From: Hirschia litorea
GTDB taxonomy: Bacteria > Pseudomonadota > Alphaproteobacteria > Caulobacterales > Hyphomonadaceae
Assembly (NCBI RefSeq): GCF_042665075.1
Contig: NZ_JBHTBR010000007.1
Location: 19,898 to 83,897 of the forward strand
Direction of reading: 5' to 3'
Length of the DNA stretch: 64,000 nucleotides
Position 1 is the first letter of the stretch. Every line of letters begins with the position of its first letter. This document shows positions 18,601-26,441 of the stretch, piece by piece. The notes under the pieces were generated by a model. That model made no database searches. It saw only the letters and a program-made list of their open reading frames with translations, and was not told where the DNA came from. Both the position numbers and the translations under genes were made by a program.

Positions 18601-18660
18601 AGATATCGTGTCGCTGAAACGGGGCCGAGCCTAATTTTTGGTGTTCGCGGAACTTTCTAA
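15622..18660 (+). CDS. TonB-dependent receptor with STN domain and an internal second start
   Basis: The long frame (TTG start, 1012 residues) has a signal peptide (LFFIILLAEAVVFQATAQ) and an STN domain at about residues 45-115. It then contains a second, complete signal-peptide-like segment starting MKTRSFKKSLFAGLATTILG and ending GGANAQ, before the plug (DVISAEDIGKLPDQNVAEAL) and barrel (ends LIFGVRGTF). A strong AGGGGAG sits 5 bp before this internal ATG at 16003, so an 885-residue receptor without STN could also be made. The long form keeps the FecI/FecR signalling logic of its operon. It may be a fusion of an STN peptide gene to a receptor gene. A terminator follows at 18676. Confidence 0.85.
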   Translation: MFDRNNIKRGESSLFSTIRRVLFFIILLAEAVVFQATAQERYELSIPSSPVPEAFKSLSYSTGHSVLFQTDDVETVRTNAINGRMTVSEALNALLEGTSLKGGLTESGVITVSVSEVQKLKKPRGDNMKTRSFKKSLFAGLATTILGVGGANAQSVEPTDVEAENPILLETIVVTGIRKSLSDAVSMKKNASSIVDVISAEDIGKLPDQNVAEALQRINGVQIRRRNGEGAAIAIRGLRDNRIEVGGATLVNPTGRNNGPNESTFNVLQFLPSQMFSGLEVAKSPTADLIEGGIGGHVQLHLRKPLEFDDFTVSYTAEGVYSKAADAFSPRGSVLVADTVLDGKLGYLFSASHDVRKLQEDVYYTRGTEVIGSADSANTEDFFFVGNESRWQDLNEDRTRTSFSAGLQWQPTDALELYLNGFYAEFGIERVRNWLSVRYGGGSEGPNFEAFDNKVISDNRSLLAAEYDTLIQGNGEENDISSHTASFVTGAEFSQDALNVKTEFTIGESEQIEDQNFLRAQSLAQTRVGVDFRPTVPSIQLLDAGFDILDPLNFRNNVGFNSIRTYTNEELSGRVDVDYEINNSPLTSIELGMRYSSSSFERSAVRSSFSGASGTTLADFPSEINPVASISNVFGEHPQFIFGPSASGGQGVGRGPAAALNPSALTESLNEAVVLDEKSMAAYLKANFSIETKIPVSGNVGIRAVNTDLIAKTPAIGVVAALNLDNSYTDYLPSLNVKADLRDDIALRYSYSKVMSRPPTFDLLPAFGVDVINGFATSGNPSLDPFRANAHDLSLEWYIDDTSMLSAALFRKESKSFLVRRNFQETIPGLGERVFTVSRPTNGAPGTITGLELAAQKTFDSGFGFIANYTYADGGEPNRDPSTTNGGLAPLPSGADVLVFGTPLGLEGLSEHSYNLVGFYETDKISLRAAYNYRSEFLEVVESVATGGSVFQKGSGQLDLSGSYNILSNLALTFDAVNILDTQVNQYSMFEDRRYRVAETGPSLIFGVRGTF

Positions 18661-18675
18661 ATATCGTTCGAAGCA

Positions 18676-18711
18676 AGAGGCGTTGCGGACTAAGGCAGCG
18701 CCTCTGTTTTT
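18676..18711 (+). terminator. Rho-independent terminator after receptor 2
   Basis: AGAGGCG pairs with CGCCTCT, with a further TGC/GCA pairing inside, followed by GTTTTTG. It separates the receptor from the downstream symporter gene. Confidence 0.75.
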
Positions 18712-18743
18712 GAGTATGCCATGCGCACTGAGGGGATCTATTT

Positions 18744-20486
18744 ATGAGTTTTCTGGATTATATTGTTTTTGGGTTGTATCTATTGGGAACGCTCGGTTTA
18801 GGGGCATTTTTCTACTTTAGAAATAAAACGTCTAAAGACATGTTTTCTGCAGGGGGAGAAGCGCCGTGGTGGGTCTCCGGACTTAGTGGATTTATGACAC
18901 TTTTTTCGGCGGCAACATTCGTCGTGTGGGGAGGTTTGGCCTATAAGCATGGTATTGTCGCGCTATCAATTAATATGTGCTATGGCATCGCTGCTTTAGC
19001 GGCGGGATACTTTATAGCAGGCAGATGGAAGGCTTTGGGGGTTGATACGCCTTCAGAATATATTTCACTTCGCTTTGGAGATGCAGCTGTTCAGTTCTAC
19101 ATTTGGGTTATGCTCGCATTCCGAATAGTGGGATCAGCTGTTTCTCTGTATGGATTAGCAGTTTTGCTCGTGCCTCTCATGCCTCTAAGTGATGGTCATA
19201 TTTTGCAAAGTGAAGAGACAGGGTTTCTCTCTGTTGAATGGGCTATTTTTCTGCTCGGTTTGATCGTTGTTTTCTATACTATGGCGGGCGGACTATGGGC
19301 CGTGTTGATGACCGATGTTGTTCAGTTCATAATTCTTAGCTTGTCAGTTGTTTTCGTTGTTGTGCTTCTGTTGATCGATGTTGGTGGCATCAATTCTGTT
19401 ATTGAACGTGCACCACCGCAGTTTTTTGATTTGGTAAATGATGAATTTACATGGTATTTTTTAGTAGCTTGGTGCTTGATCAATTTTGTTACGGTGGGTG
19501 GTGAGTGGGCGTTTGCCCAGCGCTTTATTAGTGTACGAAATGTGGGTGAAGCTAAGAAAAGTGCCTACCTAATTAGTGCTCTTTATCTTGTGAGTCCCGT
19601 TATATGGCTGGCACCTACATTGATTTATCGTATCGTGAATCCGGATGCGAACCCTGAGCAAGCGTATATCTTAGCAAGCATTACGGTTCTTCCCGTTGGG
19701 ATGGTAGGGATGATGGCTGCGGCGCTGTTTTCAGCTACAGCAAGTATGGTGAGTTCTCAGTTGAATGTGTTTGCCGGCGCTCTGACATATCAATTCTATC
19801 AGGCGCGGATAAAACCGGCAGCTTCTGAAGCGGAACTGATATGGGTTGGTCGTTTTGCTTCAGTTATCATCGGTGCGCTTTTAATCGGTATTGCGTTACT
19901 GATACCTAATTTCGGCGGCGCGGCAAAAGTGGTTATTTCCAAAGCAATTTTGATAGTCGTGCCTCTAATGTTGCCAGCAGTTTGGGGATTGTTTAGCTCT
20001 AGTATTTCGTCTCGGTCGGTTTGGGTTGTGGCTGGAACAAGTGTTTTTGTCGGAGTGGTGCTGAAAGGTCTTTTCCTAGAGGGGGGCTTGCTAGCTGAGG
20101 TGGAGTATCTCGTGAACTTTAGTCATTGGGTTCAGAATTCCCAGCGATTGGTGGATATCTTAATAGGCGTCGTGCTCCCAATATTTGTTATGTCGATTTT
20201 GCAAATTCGATCTAAAGGTGTCGATGAAGGATGGCGGCGGGTCGAAGCAATTGAGCCTAAAATAGAAACACGACCAATTGCTTCAATTTATGATTCCACA
20301 CCGGCATGGATTGTTGTGATAGCATTGGGTGTGAGTGCAGCGATCATGATCGTTATTGCACTGTTAACAGAAGAAAACCGCAGAGAGCTAATGGTGTTTG
20401 TTGGGGTTCTCTTAGCAATAGGTTTGATCGTTCTGAGAAGTAATTTTAAAATGAATGATGCTAAACAAAAACTAACTAGACTCTAG
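18744..20486 (+). CDS. Sodium:solute symporter (SSS family), copy 1
   Basis: The product is 580 residues with about 13-14 predicted membrane helices. SSS signatures include FSAGGEAPWWVSGLSGFMTL after the first helix, WGGLAYKHGIVAL, the GGLWAVLMTDVVQF segment and TASMVSSQLNVFAGALT. Such inner-membrane carriers couple sugar or sugar-acid entry to Na+. It follows the STN receptor operon after a terminator and converges on a second SSS gene (20596-22275) that shares its N-terminal pattern. It probably imports the breakdown product of this cluster's polysaccharide. The substrate is not predictable by eye. Confidence 0.88.
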   Translation: MSFLDYIVFGLYLLGTLGLGAFFYFRNKTSKDMFSAGGEAPWWVSGLSGFMTLFSAATFVVWGGLAYKHGIVALSINMCYGIAALAAGYFIAGRWKALGVDTPSEYISLRFGDAAVQFYIWVMLAFRIVGSAVSLYGLAVLLVPLMPLSDGHILQSEETGFLSVEWAIFLLGLIVVFYTMAGGLWAVLMTDVVQFIILSLSVVFVVVLLLIDVGGINSVIERAPPQFFDLVNDEFTWYFLVAWCLINFVTVGGEWAFAQRFISVRNVGEAKKSAYLISALYLVSPVIWLAPTLIYRIVNPDANPEQAYILASITVLPVGMVGMMAAALFSATASMVSSQLNVFAGALTYQFYQARIKPAASEAELIWVGRFASVIIGALLIGIALLIPNFGGAAKVVISKAILIVVPLMLPAVWGLFSSSISSRSVWVVAGTSVFVGVVLKGLFLEGGLLAEVEYLVNFSHWVQNSQRLVDILIGVVLPIFVMSILQIRSKGVDEGWRRVEAIEPKIETRPIASIYDSTPAWIVVIALGVSAAIMIVIALLTEENRRELMVFVGVLLAIGLIVLRSNFKMNDAKQKLTRL

Positions 20487-20512
20487 TATTCGTCTAGGCG
20501 TGTGCGAGGTGA

Positions 20513-20546
20513 AAATTCTCATCTTCTAACTGGTTGATGAGAATTC
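20513..20546. terminator. Hairpin between convergent symporter genes
   Basis: GAAAATTCTCATC pairs with GATGAGAATTCTC (12 of 13) around a 12-base loop, between two convergent genes. It may act as a shared terminator, although T-runs are poor. It overlaps a small IS6-type relic. Confidence 0.4.
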
Positions 20547-20577
20547 TCGCATCTGTTGTTCAATATGAGCGCTTCAA
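20513..20577 (-). repeat. Short IS6 transposase relic
   Basis: On the minus strand one frame reads LNNRCENSHQPVRR then a stop and E. This matches LNNRCENSHQPFRRRE of the IS6-like transposases at 44, 51 and 52 kb. The DNA also matches the 41.9-kb copy over about 35 bases with few differences. The flanking transposase sequence is gone. Confidence 0.55.
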
Positions 20578-20595
20578 TCCGAAGATTCTTAGTGT

Positions 20596-22275
20596 TTACT
20601 TGAATTTGGTCTTTAGCGTAGGTGCGACAAGAAGTGCTCCGGCTAAAATAATTATGCTTCCAGTGGATATGACCGTTATTTGGGAGTGCGGTGCAAGTAG
20701 TCCAAGGCCAACAATCAGAACACCAACTACGGCAATACTCGTGCCTATAATTGTTGTTGCGCGGTTATCTGCATTTTCTTCTGATGCCTCTTCGACAATT
20801 GCTAGCTTCTCATCGTGTTTTGTTTTGTAGATGCTGTCATAGTGTTTCATACGAAGGTCTTCTCGGTTCTGAAATATATAGAGAAGTTCAAAAGCAAGTA
20901 GCAACGCCATTGGAAAGAACACGCCAAAAAGCATTTGAGACGATCGATCTAAAGATAAACCGATAATCGTTTCCGGAATAAAGTTAAGTCCTATGTTTGC
21001 GCTCAAGGAAATGAACGTCACAGTTAGGATGCTGAATGCTGTTTGACGACGTGAAAACAACGTCCAGATAGGCGGCATAAATAGGGAGCCACCTATAATT
21101 GCAGAAATAGAGAGGATCATGTTGACGATGCCTCCGAGTTGTTCAACCAGGAAGGCACTTCCGATAGCTGTCACGCCTAATACAGCCGTGGAAATACGAC
21201 CAACGGTCAGTAGATGTTTTTCTGAGGCTGATTTGCGTAAGGATTTGTAAATATCATTCGTGAAAACCGCAGCTGAAATGTTTAGCACGGTATTCACTGA
21301 GCTTGCTGTAGCGAAAACCATTGCGGTGATCATAAGCCCTAAAATGCCTGCGGGAAGAACAGCTTTACTTACCAGCATATAGGCACCTTCATTCGCCAAG
21401 CCGGAGAGGTCTGGTTCCATAATACGATAAATCATGGGAGGCAGCATCCATACAATCGGGCTGAACAAGTAGAGGGCTGCAAATAGCCAAGCAACCTTTT
21501 GGGCAGACTTAGGATTATCTACTGTTGTGAAACGTTGAACATAACCCCAATGGCCCCCAATAAAGACTGTATTATAGATCAGAAATGCGATCATAAAGCC
21601 GATATTATATTCGGAATTTGTGAGGTTAAAAAATCGCTCCGGTGCTTGCTCAACAAAACCGCTAATGCCACCGACTTGAGCGAAGGATAGGGGAACCACA
21701 ATTATAATAGCTGCACTTAGAACAACAAATTGGAGTATATCTGTCACAAGAACTGCCCACAATCCTCCAACCACTGCATAAAGTAGGATAAAGCCAGCAA
21801 GGAACAGAATGGCCATTTCTAGAGGAACGCCGGTTGAGACCTCGACAATCTTACCAACAGGGTAGAGCCAGCCGCCCATACCCACCATTGAACTCAATAA
21901 AAATAGCGCTGTATATATAGTTTTGGTATTCTCTCCTAAACGGTCACCAATATATTCTGCAGCCGTCATGACATTGGTCTTGTTCCAACGAGGCGCGATT
22001 AAGAACCCGATTATTACACCCGCAAGACACATGGTTGATTGGATGGCCACAGCAACCAAACCGTCTGTGTAGGCAATTGATCCCCACACGACAAAAGTCC
22101 CAACAGAGAAGAAGCTCATATACAGGGAAAGGCCGCTCACCCACCAAGGTACAGCTCCGCCACCAGCAAAGAAAGATTTTGTTCCCGAGCCACTGCTTAG
22201 TTTGGCGAAGGCCAGTCCTGCAGCAAGAACAACAATGCTGAATAGGGCGGCGACGATAATATCAAACTGGCTCAT
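20596..22275 (-). CDS. Sodium:solute symporter (SSS family), copy 2
   Basis: The product is 559 residues, with multiple membrane helices and the SSS hallmarks FFAGGGAVPWWVSGLSLYMS, WGSIAYTDG, GGLWAVLVTDILQFVVLS and TASSVNTVLNISAAVF. It is the last gene of the minus-strand sugar-acid operon (aldolase-like, dehydratase, lactonase, dehydrogenase, symporter). It begins 113 bp after the SDR stop and probably supplies that pathway's substrate. It is a diverged paralogue of the convergent symporter at 18744. Confidence 0.88.
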   Translation of the reverse strand: MSQFDIIVAALFSIVVLAAGLAFAKLSSGSGTKSFFAGGGAVPWWVSGLSLYMSFFSVGTFVVWGSIAYTDGLVAVAIQSTMCLAGVIIGFLIAPRWNKTNVMTAAEYIGDRLGENTKTIYTALFLLSSMVGMGGWLYPVGKIVEVSTGVPLEMAILFLAGFILLYAVVGGLWAVLVTDILQFVVLSAAIIIVVPLSFAQVGGISGFVEQAPERFFNLTNSEYNIGFMIAFLIYNTVFIGGHWGYVQRFTTVDNPKSAQKVAWLFAALYLFSPIVWMLPPMIYRIMEPDLSGLANEGAYMLVSKAVLPAGILGLMITAMVFATASSVNTVLNISAAVFTNDIYKSLRKSASEKHLLTVGRISTAVLGVTAIGSAFLVEQLGGIVNMILSISAIIGGSLFMPPIWTLFSRRQTAFSILTVTFISLSANIGLNFIPETIIGLSLDRSSQMLFGVFFPMALLLAFELLYIFQNREDLRMKHYDSIYKTKHDEKLAIVEEASEENADNRATTIIGTSIAVVGVLIVGLGLLAPHSQITVISTGSIIILAGALLVAPTLKTKFK

Positions 22276-22388
22276 AAAACATCCAACTTAAAGATTTTAT
22301 ACTGAGCCGCCTCAAAAGGATTGAGCAGAGTTACCCCCCCCTTGAAGAAGCCAATGGTTTTTAACTATTCAATGATCTGCAAAGTTTT

Positions 22389-23130
22389 CTAGACGACGCC
22401 GCCATCAATAATGATTGTTTGCCCAGTGATAAAACGTGAAGCATCGCAAGCTAACCAAAGTGCGGCATCTGCAATTGCTTCGGGTGGAATAAGCTCAGGA
22501 ATGCACTGAAGGTTTTTAGTTTCTTCTATCCAGTCATTGTTCACTTGAGCAGCTGCTCTATCGGTGAAAATCCGACCGGGGGCTATTGCGTTTACCCTGA
22601 TTTTTGAAGGGCCTAAATCACGTGCGAGTCCGCGCGTTAGACCCACAATACCGGCCTTTGCAGCATGATACGCGGTTAGGTTGCCTGCGAGTTTCATCCA
22701 AGCTGTTGATGTTAAATTGATTATTGCACCACCGCCTGCTTTTTCTAGGCTTTTCGCCGCTAAGGCACTTAAAGCAGCTTGATGGTTGAGATTGGCTGAC
22801 ATCATCCATTGCCAATCTTCAGATGACTGGCTGGAAAGTGGTATTCGGCGATCAACACCAGCATTGTTTACAAGGACTGAAGGGGAACCATTTTGCTGAA
22901 TACAGTCCGTGTAGGCCTTTTCAATTTGATCGATTTGAGTGAGGTCACAAACAAAACACGTGATATTGGGTTGACCTTTTTTGAGGTCAGATAGTCCGCT
23001 TTCATTAATATCCCAAGCGCTGACTTGCCCGCCATGAGCAGCAAAGGCTAAAGCTATTGATTTTCCAATGCCTGAAGCTGCCCCAGTAACGATGATATGC
23101 TTGCCTTTGAAATTTAGGTAAGACGAAGTC
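22389..23130 (-). CDS. SDR-family sugar dehydrogenase
   Basis: The product is about 247 residues (GTG start whose GTGA overlaps the lactonase stop, SD GAGGTAAG). It is a classical short-chain dehydrogenase: the Rossmann motif TGAASGIG near residue 17, NNAG near 88, the active-site Ser in INLTSTAW, Y-x-x-x-K in AYHAAKAG, and the VNAIAPGRIFTDRAA substrate loop. Beside a lactonase and a sugar-acid dehydratase, it most likely oxidises an aldose to its lactone with NAD(P)+. The sugar could be a 6-deoxyhexose, pentose or galactose-type; the sequence does not decide. The GTG occupies 23130-23132 by overlap. Confidence 0.85.
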
Positions 23131-24040
23131 ACATTCTTACCTCATGGGTCTTTTGTCCTTCAGTATCTAAATTTATCGCAAATAAACTCCCGGAAAGGGG
23201 AGCTTGTTGCATTTGCTCTTCATTTAGACCTGCTGAGGCAGTTGTAATATAGAGGCGCTTCATATCGCGACCTCCAAAACAACAACTGGTAACTCGAGGA
23301 ACAGGCACCATAATATCTCGGATTAATTCACCTTTGGAAGTGTAACCTGAGACACGCCAACCATCCCAAAATGCAACCCAAATATTGCCGTCACAATCAA
23401 CGCATATGCCGTCTGGCTTGCCGTTTTGGATGTCAAATTTTAAAAACTCGCGTCTGTTACTGATCTCGCCCGTCTCTTTGTCGAATTCATAAGCGAAAAT
23501 AGTTGCTGATACAGTTTCAGTAAAATACATGGTTTTGTTTTTGGGGCACCAGCCTAAGCCATTGGAGACTTTAAAGCCTGTATCCATTCGTGATGCTGAA
23601 AAGGGTGTATCAAATCTATATAGGGAGCCTGTGTCTTCATTTGCTTTGCGGTTCATTGAACCTGCCCAAATACGTCCTTTTGTGTCAGTTTTTGCATCAT
23701 TAAATCTATTGTTTGGAAGTGCTGATTCTGGGTTTGAGATGAAATCTAATTCTCCAGAATTTTCATTTAGTAGCGCAATTCCTTTTTCTGTCACCGCGAT
23801 TAGCCGACCGTTCGCTGTTGGCAAAACAGCACTGACAATATGAGGGAGTTTGTAAGAGGCGAGCGTGCTTTCCTTTGGAGAAAAAGTGTGGATATGGGGG
23901 CCAATTACATCAACCCAATGCAGCACTTTCCGTTTGTTATTCCATACCGGTCCTTCACCAACTAATGCATGCGATTTGAACACGCATTCAACGTCCGAGG
24001 CGTGACTTGGTGGGGAGTTTGTGTTTTCAGATTCTAACAT
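23129..24040 (-). CDS. SMP-30/gluconolactonase-like sugar lactonase
   Basis: The product is about 303 residues of the SMP-30/gluconolactonase/LRE six-bladed propeller family. The key pattern is visible: GEGPVWNNKRKVLHWVDV (metal-ligand Glu), ALPNNRFNDAKTDTKGRIWA (metal-ligand Asn-Asp region), VSNGLGWCPKNKTMYFTET and GKPDGICVDCDGNIWVAFWD (catalytic Asp). It would hydrolyse the sugar lactone produced by the adjacent SDR. I chose the ATG after GAGGTTTAAA rather than a TTG 12 bp upstream. It overlaps or abuts its neighbours on both sides, which indicates a tight operon. Confidence 0.88.
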   Translation of the reverse strand: MLESENTNSPPSHASDVECVFKSHALVGEGPVWNNKRKVLHWVDVIGPHIHTFSPKESTLASYKLPHIVSAVLPTANGRLIAVTEKGIALLNENSGELDFISNPESALPNNRFNDAKTDTKGRIWAGSMNRKANEDTGSLYRFDTPFSASRMDTGFKVSNGLGWCPKNKTMYFTETVSATIFAYEFDKETGEISNRREFLKFDIQNGKPDGICVDCDGNIWVAFWDGWRVSGYTSKGELIRDIMVPVPRVTSCCFGGRDMKRLYITTASAGLNEEQMQQAPLSGSLFAINLDTEGQKTHEVRM

Positions 24041-24041
24041 T

Positions 24042-25211
24042 TTAAACCTCAAGAAGTGTCAGATGTTTCAAACCGTCTTTATTTGGCTCTACGCCGTGTC
24101 CTGGTGTGTCAGGAACGAAGAATTTACCTTTTTCCGTGGGTGCAACGCCGTCCAATAATGCGCCATTACGATGGTATATTGTGTGTTGAAACTCATGAGC
24201 TTCCGCGTTGACAACAACTGAGGTGCGCAGGCTAGCTGCCATAAATATCCCCAACCCAATTGTAGCATGCGGCATTATTTTGATGTTGTTTTCGCGAGCG
24301 ATTTTCCCCATTCGAACAAATTGCGTAATGCCTGTATGGCCCATTTCTGGTTGGATGATTTGACAAGCTTTTAAGCGCTGTTTGAAATCCCACTCCGTAC
24401 GCCATTCTTCGCCTATCGCTAATGGTGTCTTCATAGTCGTACCAATTTCGATTTGGGCTTCAATGTCTTCTGGAATGGTTGGCGCTTCGATGAACCATGG
24501 ATTGAACTGGCGAATTGACTCTTCCAATGCAATGGTTTCTGGAGCTGATTTGGTCCAGTGCATATCGAGAGCAATTTTGTGGTTTTCTCCCAGTCCAGCG
24601 CGGAGAGCTTCAAATTCACCGACGACATCACCTTTTGTTGTCGCGCTTATTGGGATTTTGAGATCGTCAAATCCCTTTTCTTTCCATGCTTGAGCAAGTT
24701 CAACGCGTTCTTCTGTGGTCTTTTTCGGCAATCCTGAAACATAACCTTTAATTATGCCTGAGCCCGCTTTTCCTAAAGCCGCTTGAATGCTTTGGTTATT
24801 TGCACGGGCGTGTAAGTCCCAGAGTGCTATATCTATTGCTGCAAATGTGTCCGCGAGGTAGCCGCCCCAATATCCACGGTTTCTTTGCAATAAATAAAAA
24901 GCGTCCCAGATTTTGTCAGGTGATTGGGGGGGGAGCGCTTTTAGATAGGGGCCGAAAAGGTCATCTATTAGCGCAGCTACGATTTTGGGCGCAACAAGAC
25001 CGTAAGTTTCGCCCCAACCGACGACACCACTTTTATCTTCTATTCTAACAACAACAGATCTGTCACGTTGAGGGTAGACTGTTCCGTTAAAAGCGCGAAC
25101 GAAATGATGTTCATTGAGAATAATGTCATCATCAGAAAGGTCGCCAAGATAGGCGTCATTCGGTTCGCGCTCAAATACATATGCCTCAATTTTAGATATG
25201 GCGCTATGCAT
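24042..25211 (-). CDS. Mandelate racemase/enolase-superfamily sugar-acid dehydratase
   Basis: The product is about 389 residues. It has the N-terminal enolase-type capping domain and a C-terminal barrel. Metal ligands are visible as Asp in IALDMHW, Glu in WFIEAP and Glu in AIGEEWRTEW. The Lys of DDLKIP and the His of MPHATIGLG are candidate acid/base residues. The family removes water from aldonates or isomerises their lactones. By position it should turn the aldonate from the lactonase into a 2-keto-3-deoxy acid. Its ATG overlaps the aldolase-like stop by 8 bp. Cycloisomerase activity is an alternative. Confidence 0.85.
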   Translation of the reverse strand: MHSAISKIEAYVFEREPNDAYLGDLSDDDIILNEHHFVRAFNGTVYPQRDRSVVVRIEDKSGVVGWGETYGLVAPKIVAALIDDLFGPYLKALPPQSPDKIWDAFYLLQRNRGYWGGYLADTFAAIDIALWDLHARANNQSIQAALGKAGSGIIKGYVSGLPKKTTEERVELAQAWKEKGFDDLKIPISATTKGDVVGEFEALRAGLGENHKIALDMHWTKSAPETIALEESIRQFNPWFIEAPTIPEDIEAQIEIGTTMKTPLAIGEEWRTEWDFKQRLKACQIIQPEMGHTGITQFVRMGKIARENNIKIMPHATIGLGIFMAASLRTSVVVNAEAHEFQHTIYHRNGALLDGVAPTEKGKFFVPDTPGHGVEPNKDGLKHLTLLEV

Positions 25212-26109
25212 CAATTGTGTCCTTTGTCAGTTCTAGATTTTCGTACATTTCGAGAATAAGTTTTTTTGAAATGTCATCCAGAATTGGCAAGTTTTCTCTT
25301 ACATGATCTGTCTGGAAAATGCCGCGATGTTTTAGGATTAGTTTTGTTAGTCTCATACGGTAGGGCGCTTGCATGAGAAGGATAGGGAGGCTTTTCCCGT
25401 ACAGGGCCAAGGCTTCATTTCTTTTGCCAGCTTGATACGCTTTTACGAGTGCCACGTGTAGTTCAAGAAGTTCAATAGCGGGCATTGTCGCGATTGCGCC
25501 GCGTTCCAATTCTTCAAATACATAGCGCGCCCCGCCACCACCGATGACGGCATCAATAGACTTCCCTACGCCTTTGCTAATCGCTGTAACCTTGGGGCCA
25601 GACGGGATGCCTTCTTCTTTTACAAAGCGGATTGCTTCGACCTTCTCTGAAAGATCCAACATTTCCTCTGCTGACAGGTCAGCGCCACGCGGGGCGAATA
25701 GATTTTGCAATACGATAGGAAGTCCGCCCGTTGCATCAGAGATTTTCTGGAACCAATGTTCAAACCCTTTTTCGGCCATTGAAGGCACTGCCATTGCCAT
25801 TATACCTGTCGCACCAAGACTACTCATCAGGCTAGCCATTTCGACCATTACTGGTGCGTCATTCGAATTTACGCCGGCTATGATAGGCAGACGTCCTTCA
25901 TTTGCTTCAACCACCGTCGCCATACACGCTGCACGCTCTTCGGCCGATAGTTGAATGTCTTCGCTGGCCACGCCAGGATAGACAAGTGCACTTGCTTCTG
26001 CGGAAATTGCGAACTTCACAACATTGGCAAGTGAAGTGTGGTCAACTTTATTGTCGTCAGTGAAAGGGGTAGGCACAACAGGCAGAACGCCAGAAAAATC
26101 TTTATTCAT
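25204..26109 (-). CDS. DapA/NanA-superfamily aldolase-like protein
   Basis: The product is 301 residues with the DHDPS barrel. The Schiff-base Lys is in IRFVKEE (about residue 168), and the N-terminal PVVPTPF is normal. The usual YNVP segment reads VLQNLFAPRG, so the proton-relay Tyr is replaced by Gln, and the GTTGE loop reads YPGVASE. The Lys is kept, so keto-acid chemistry (cleavage or dehydration of a 2-keto-3-deoxy sugar acid) is likely but atypical. It is the first gene of a minus-strand operon and divergent from the GH2 gene across about 330 bp. Confidence 0.82.
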   Translation of the reverse strand: MNKDFSGVLPVVPTPFTDDNKVDHTSLANVVKFAISAEASALVYPGVASEDIQLSAEERAACMATVVEANEGRLPIIAGVNSNDAPVMVEMASLMSSLGATGIMAMAVPSMAEKGFEHWFQKISDATGGLPIVLQNLFAPRGADLSAEEMLDLSEKVEAIRFVKEEGIPSGPKVTAISKGVGKSIDAVIGGGGARYVFEELERGAIATMPAIELLELHVALVKAYQAGKRNEALALYGKSLPILLMQAPYRMRLTKLILKHRGIFQTDHVRENLPILDDISKKLILEMYENLELTKDTIDA

Positions 26110-26441
26110 TTTGGTTCTTCATATCCAAAGTTCGATCTGCAAAATTTGTTGTTTTGAATAAATTTTCATCGAAAGAGTTTTTCTTCCAAAACGTGGCTTG
26201 CGTCGAATTTTTCAGTATTTTGTTTCAATTATAGCAATATCAAGTTATTTAGAAACGTCTTGCATTGTCAATGTTAATTTTTACTCAGCGATTAATAACA
26301 TCATTTTAGGGAGTGAATCTGATTCTCCACTGCTTCCTCATGAGTTTACATCAGCAATATTGTTGCTATTAAAGATGCAAAAAGGAGAGTTGTGGCTTGT
26401 TCGTTTAGTTGAGCTGCAAGTTTTAGGGAGTGATTGAAGTG
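26110..26441. promoter_or_regulatory. Divergent intergenic region, sugar-acid operon / GH2
   Basis: A 332-bp AT-rich divergent region that must hold both promoters. No strong palindrome was found. A 79-codon frame inside lacks a credible ribosome site and domain. The GH2 ribosome site AGGGAG lies at 26425. Confidence 0.45.

Noticed and set aside
20534..20830. 98-codon ORF antisense to the symporter end
   Set aside because: Shadow of the minus-strand symporter and the hairpin/IS6 relic; no ribosome site or domain.
26198..26437. 79-codon ORF upstream of the GH2 gene
   Set aside because: No ribosome site, no recognisable domain, and it overlaps the GH2 start region and the divergent promoter region.
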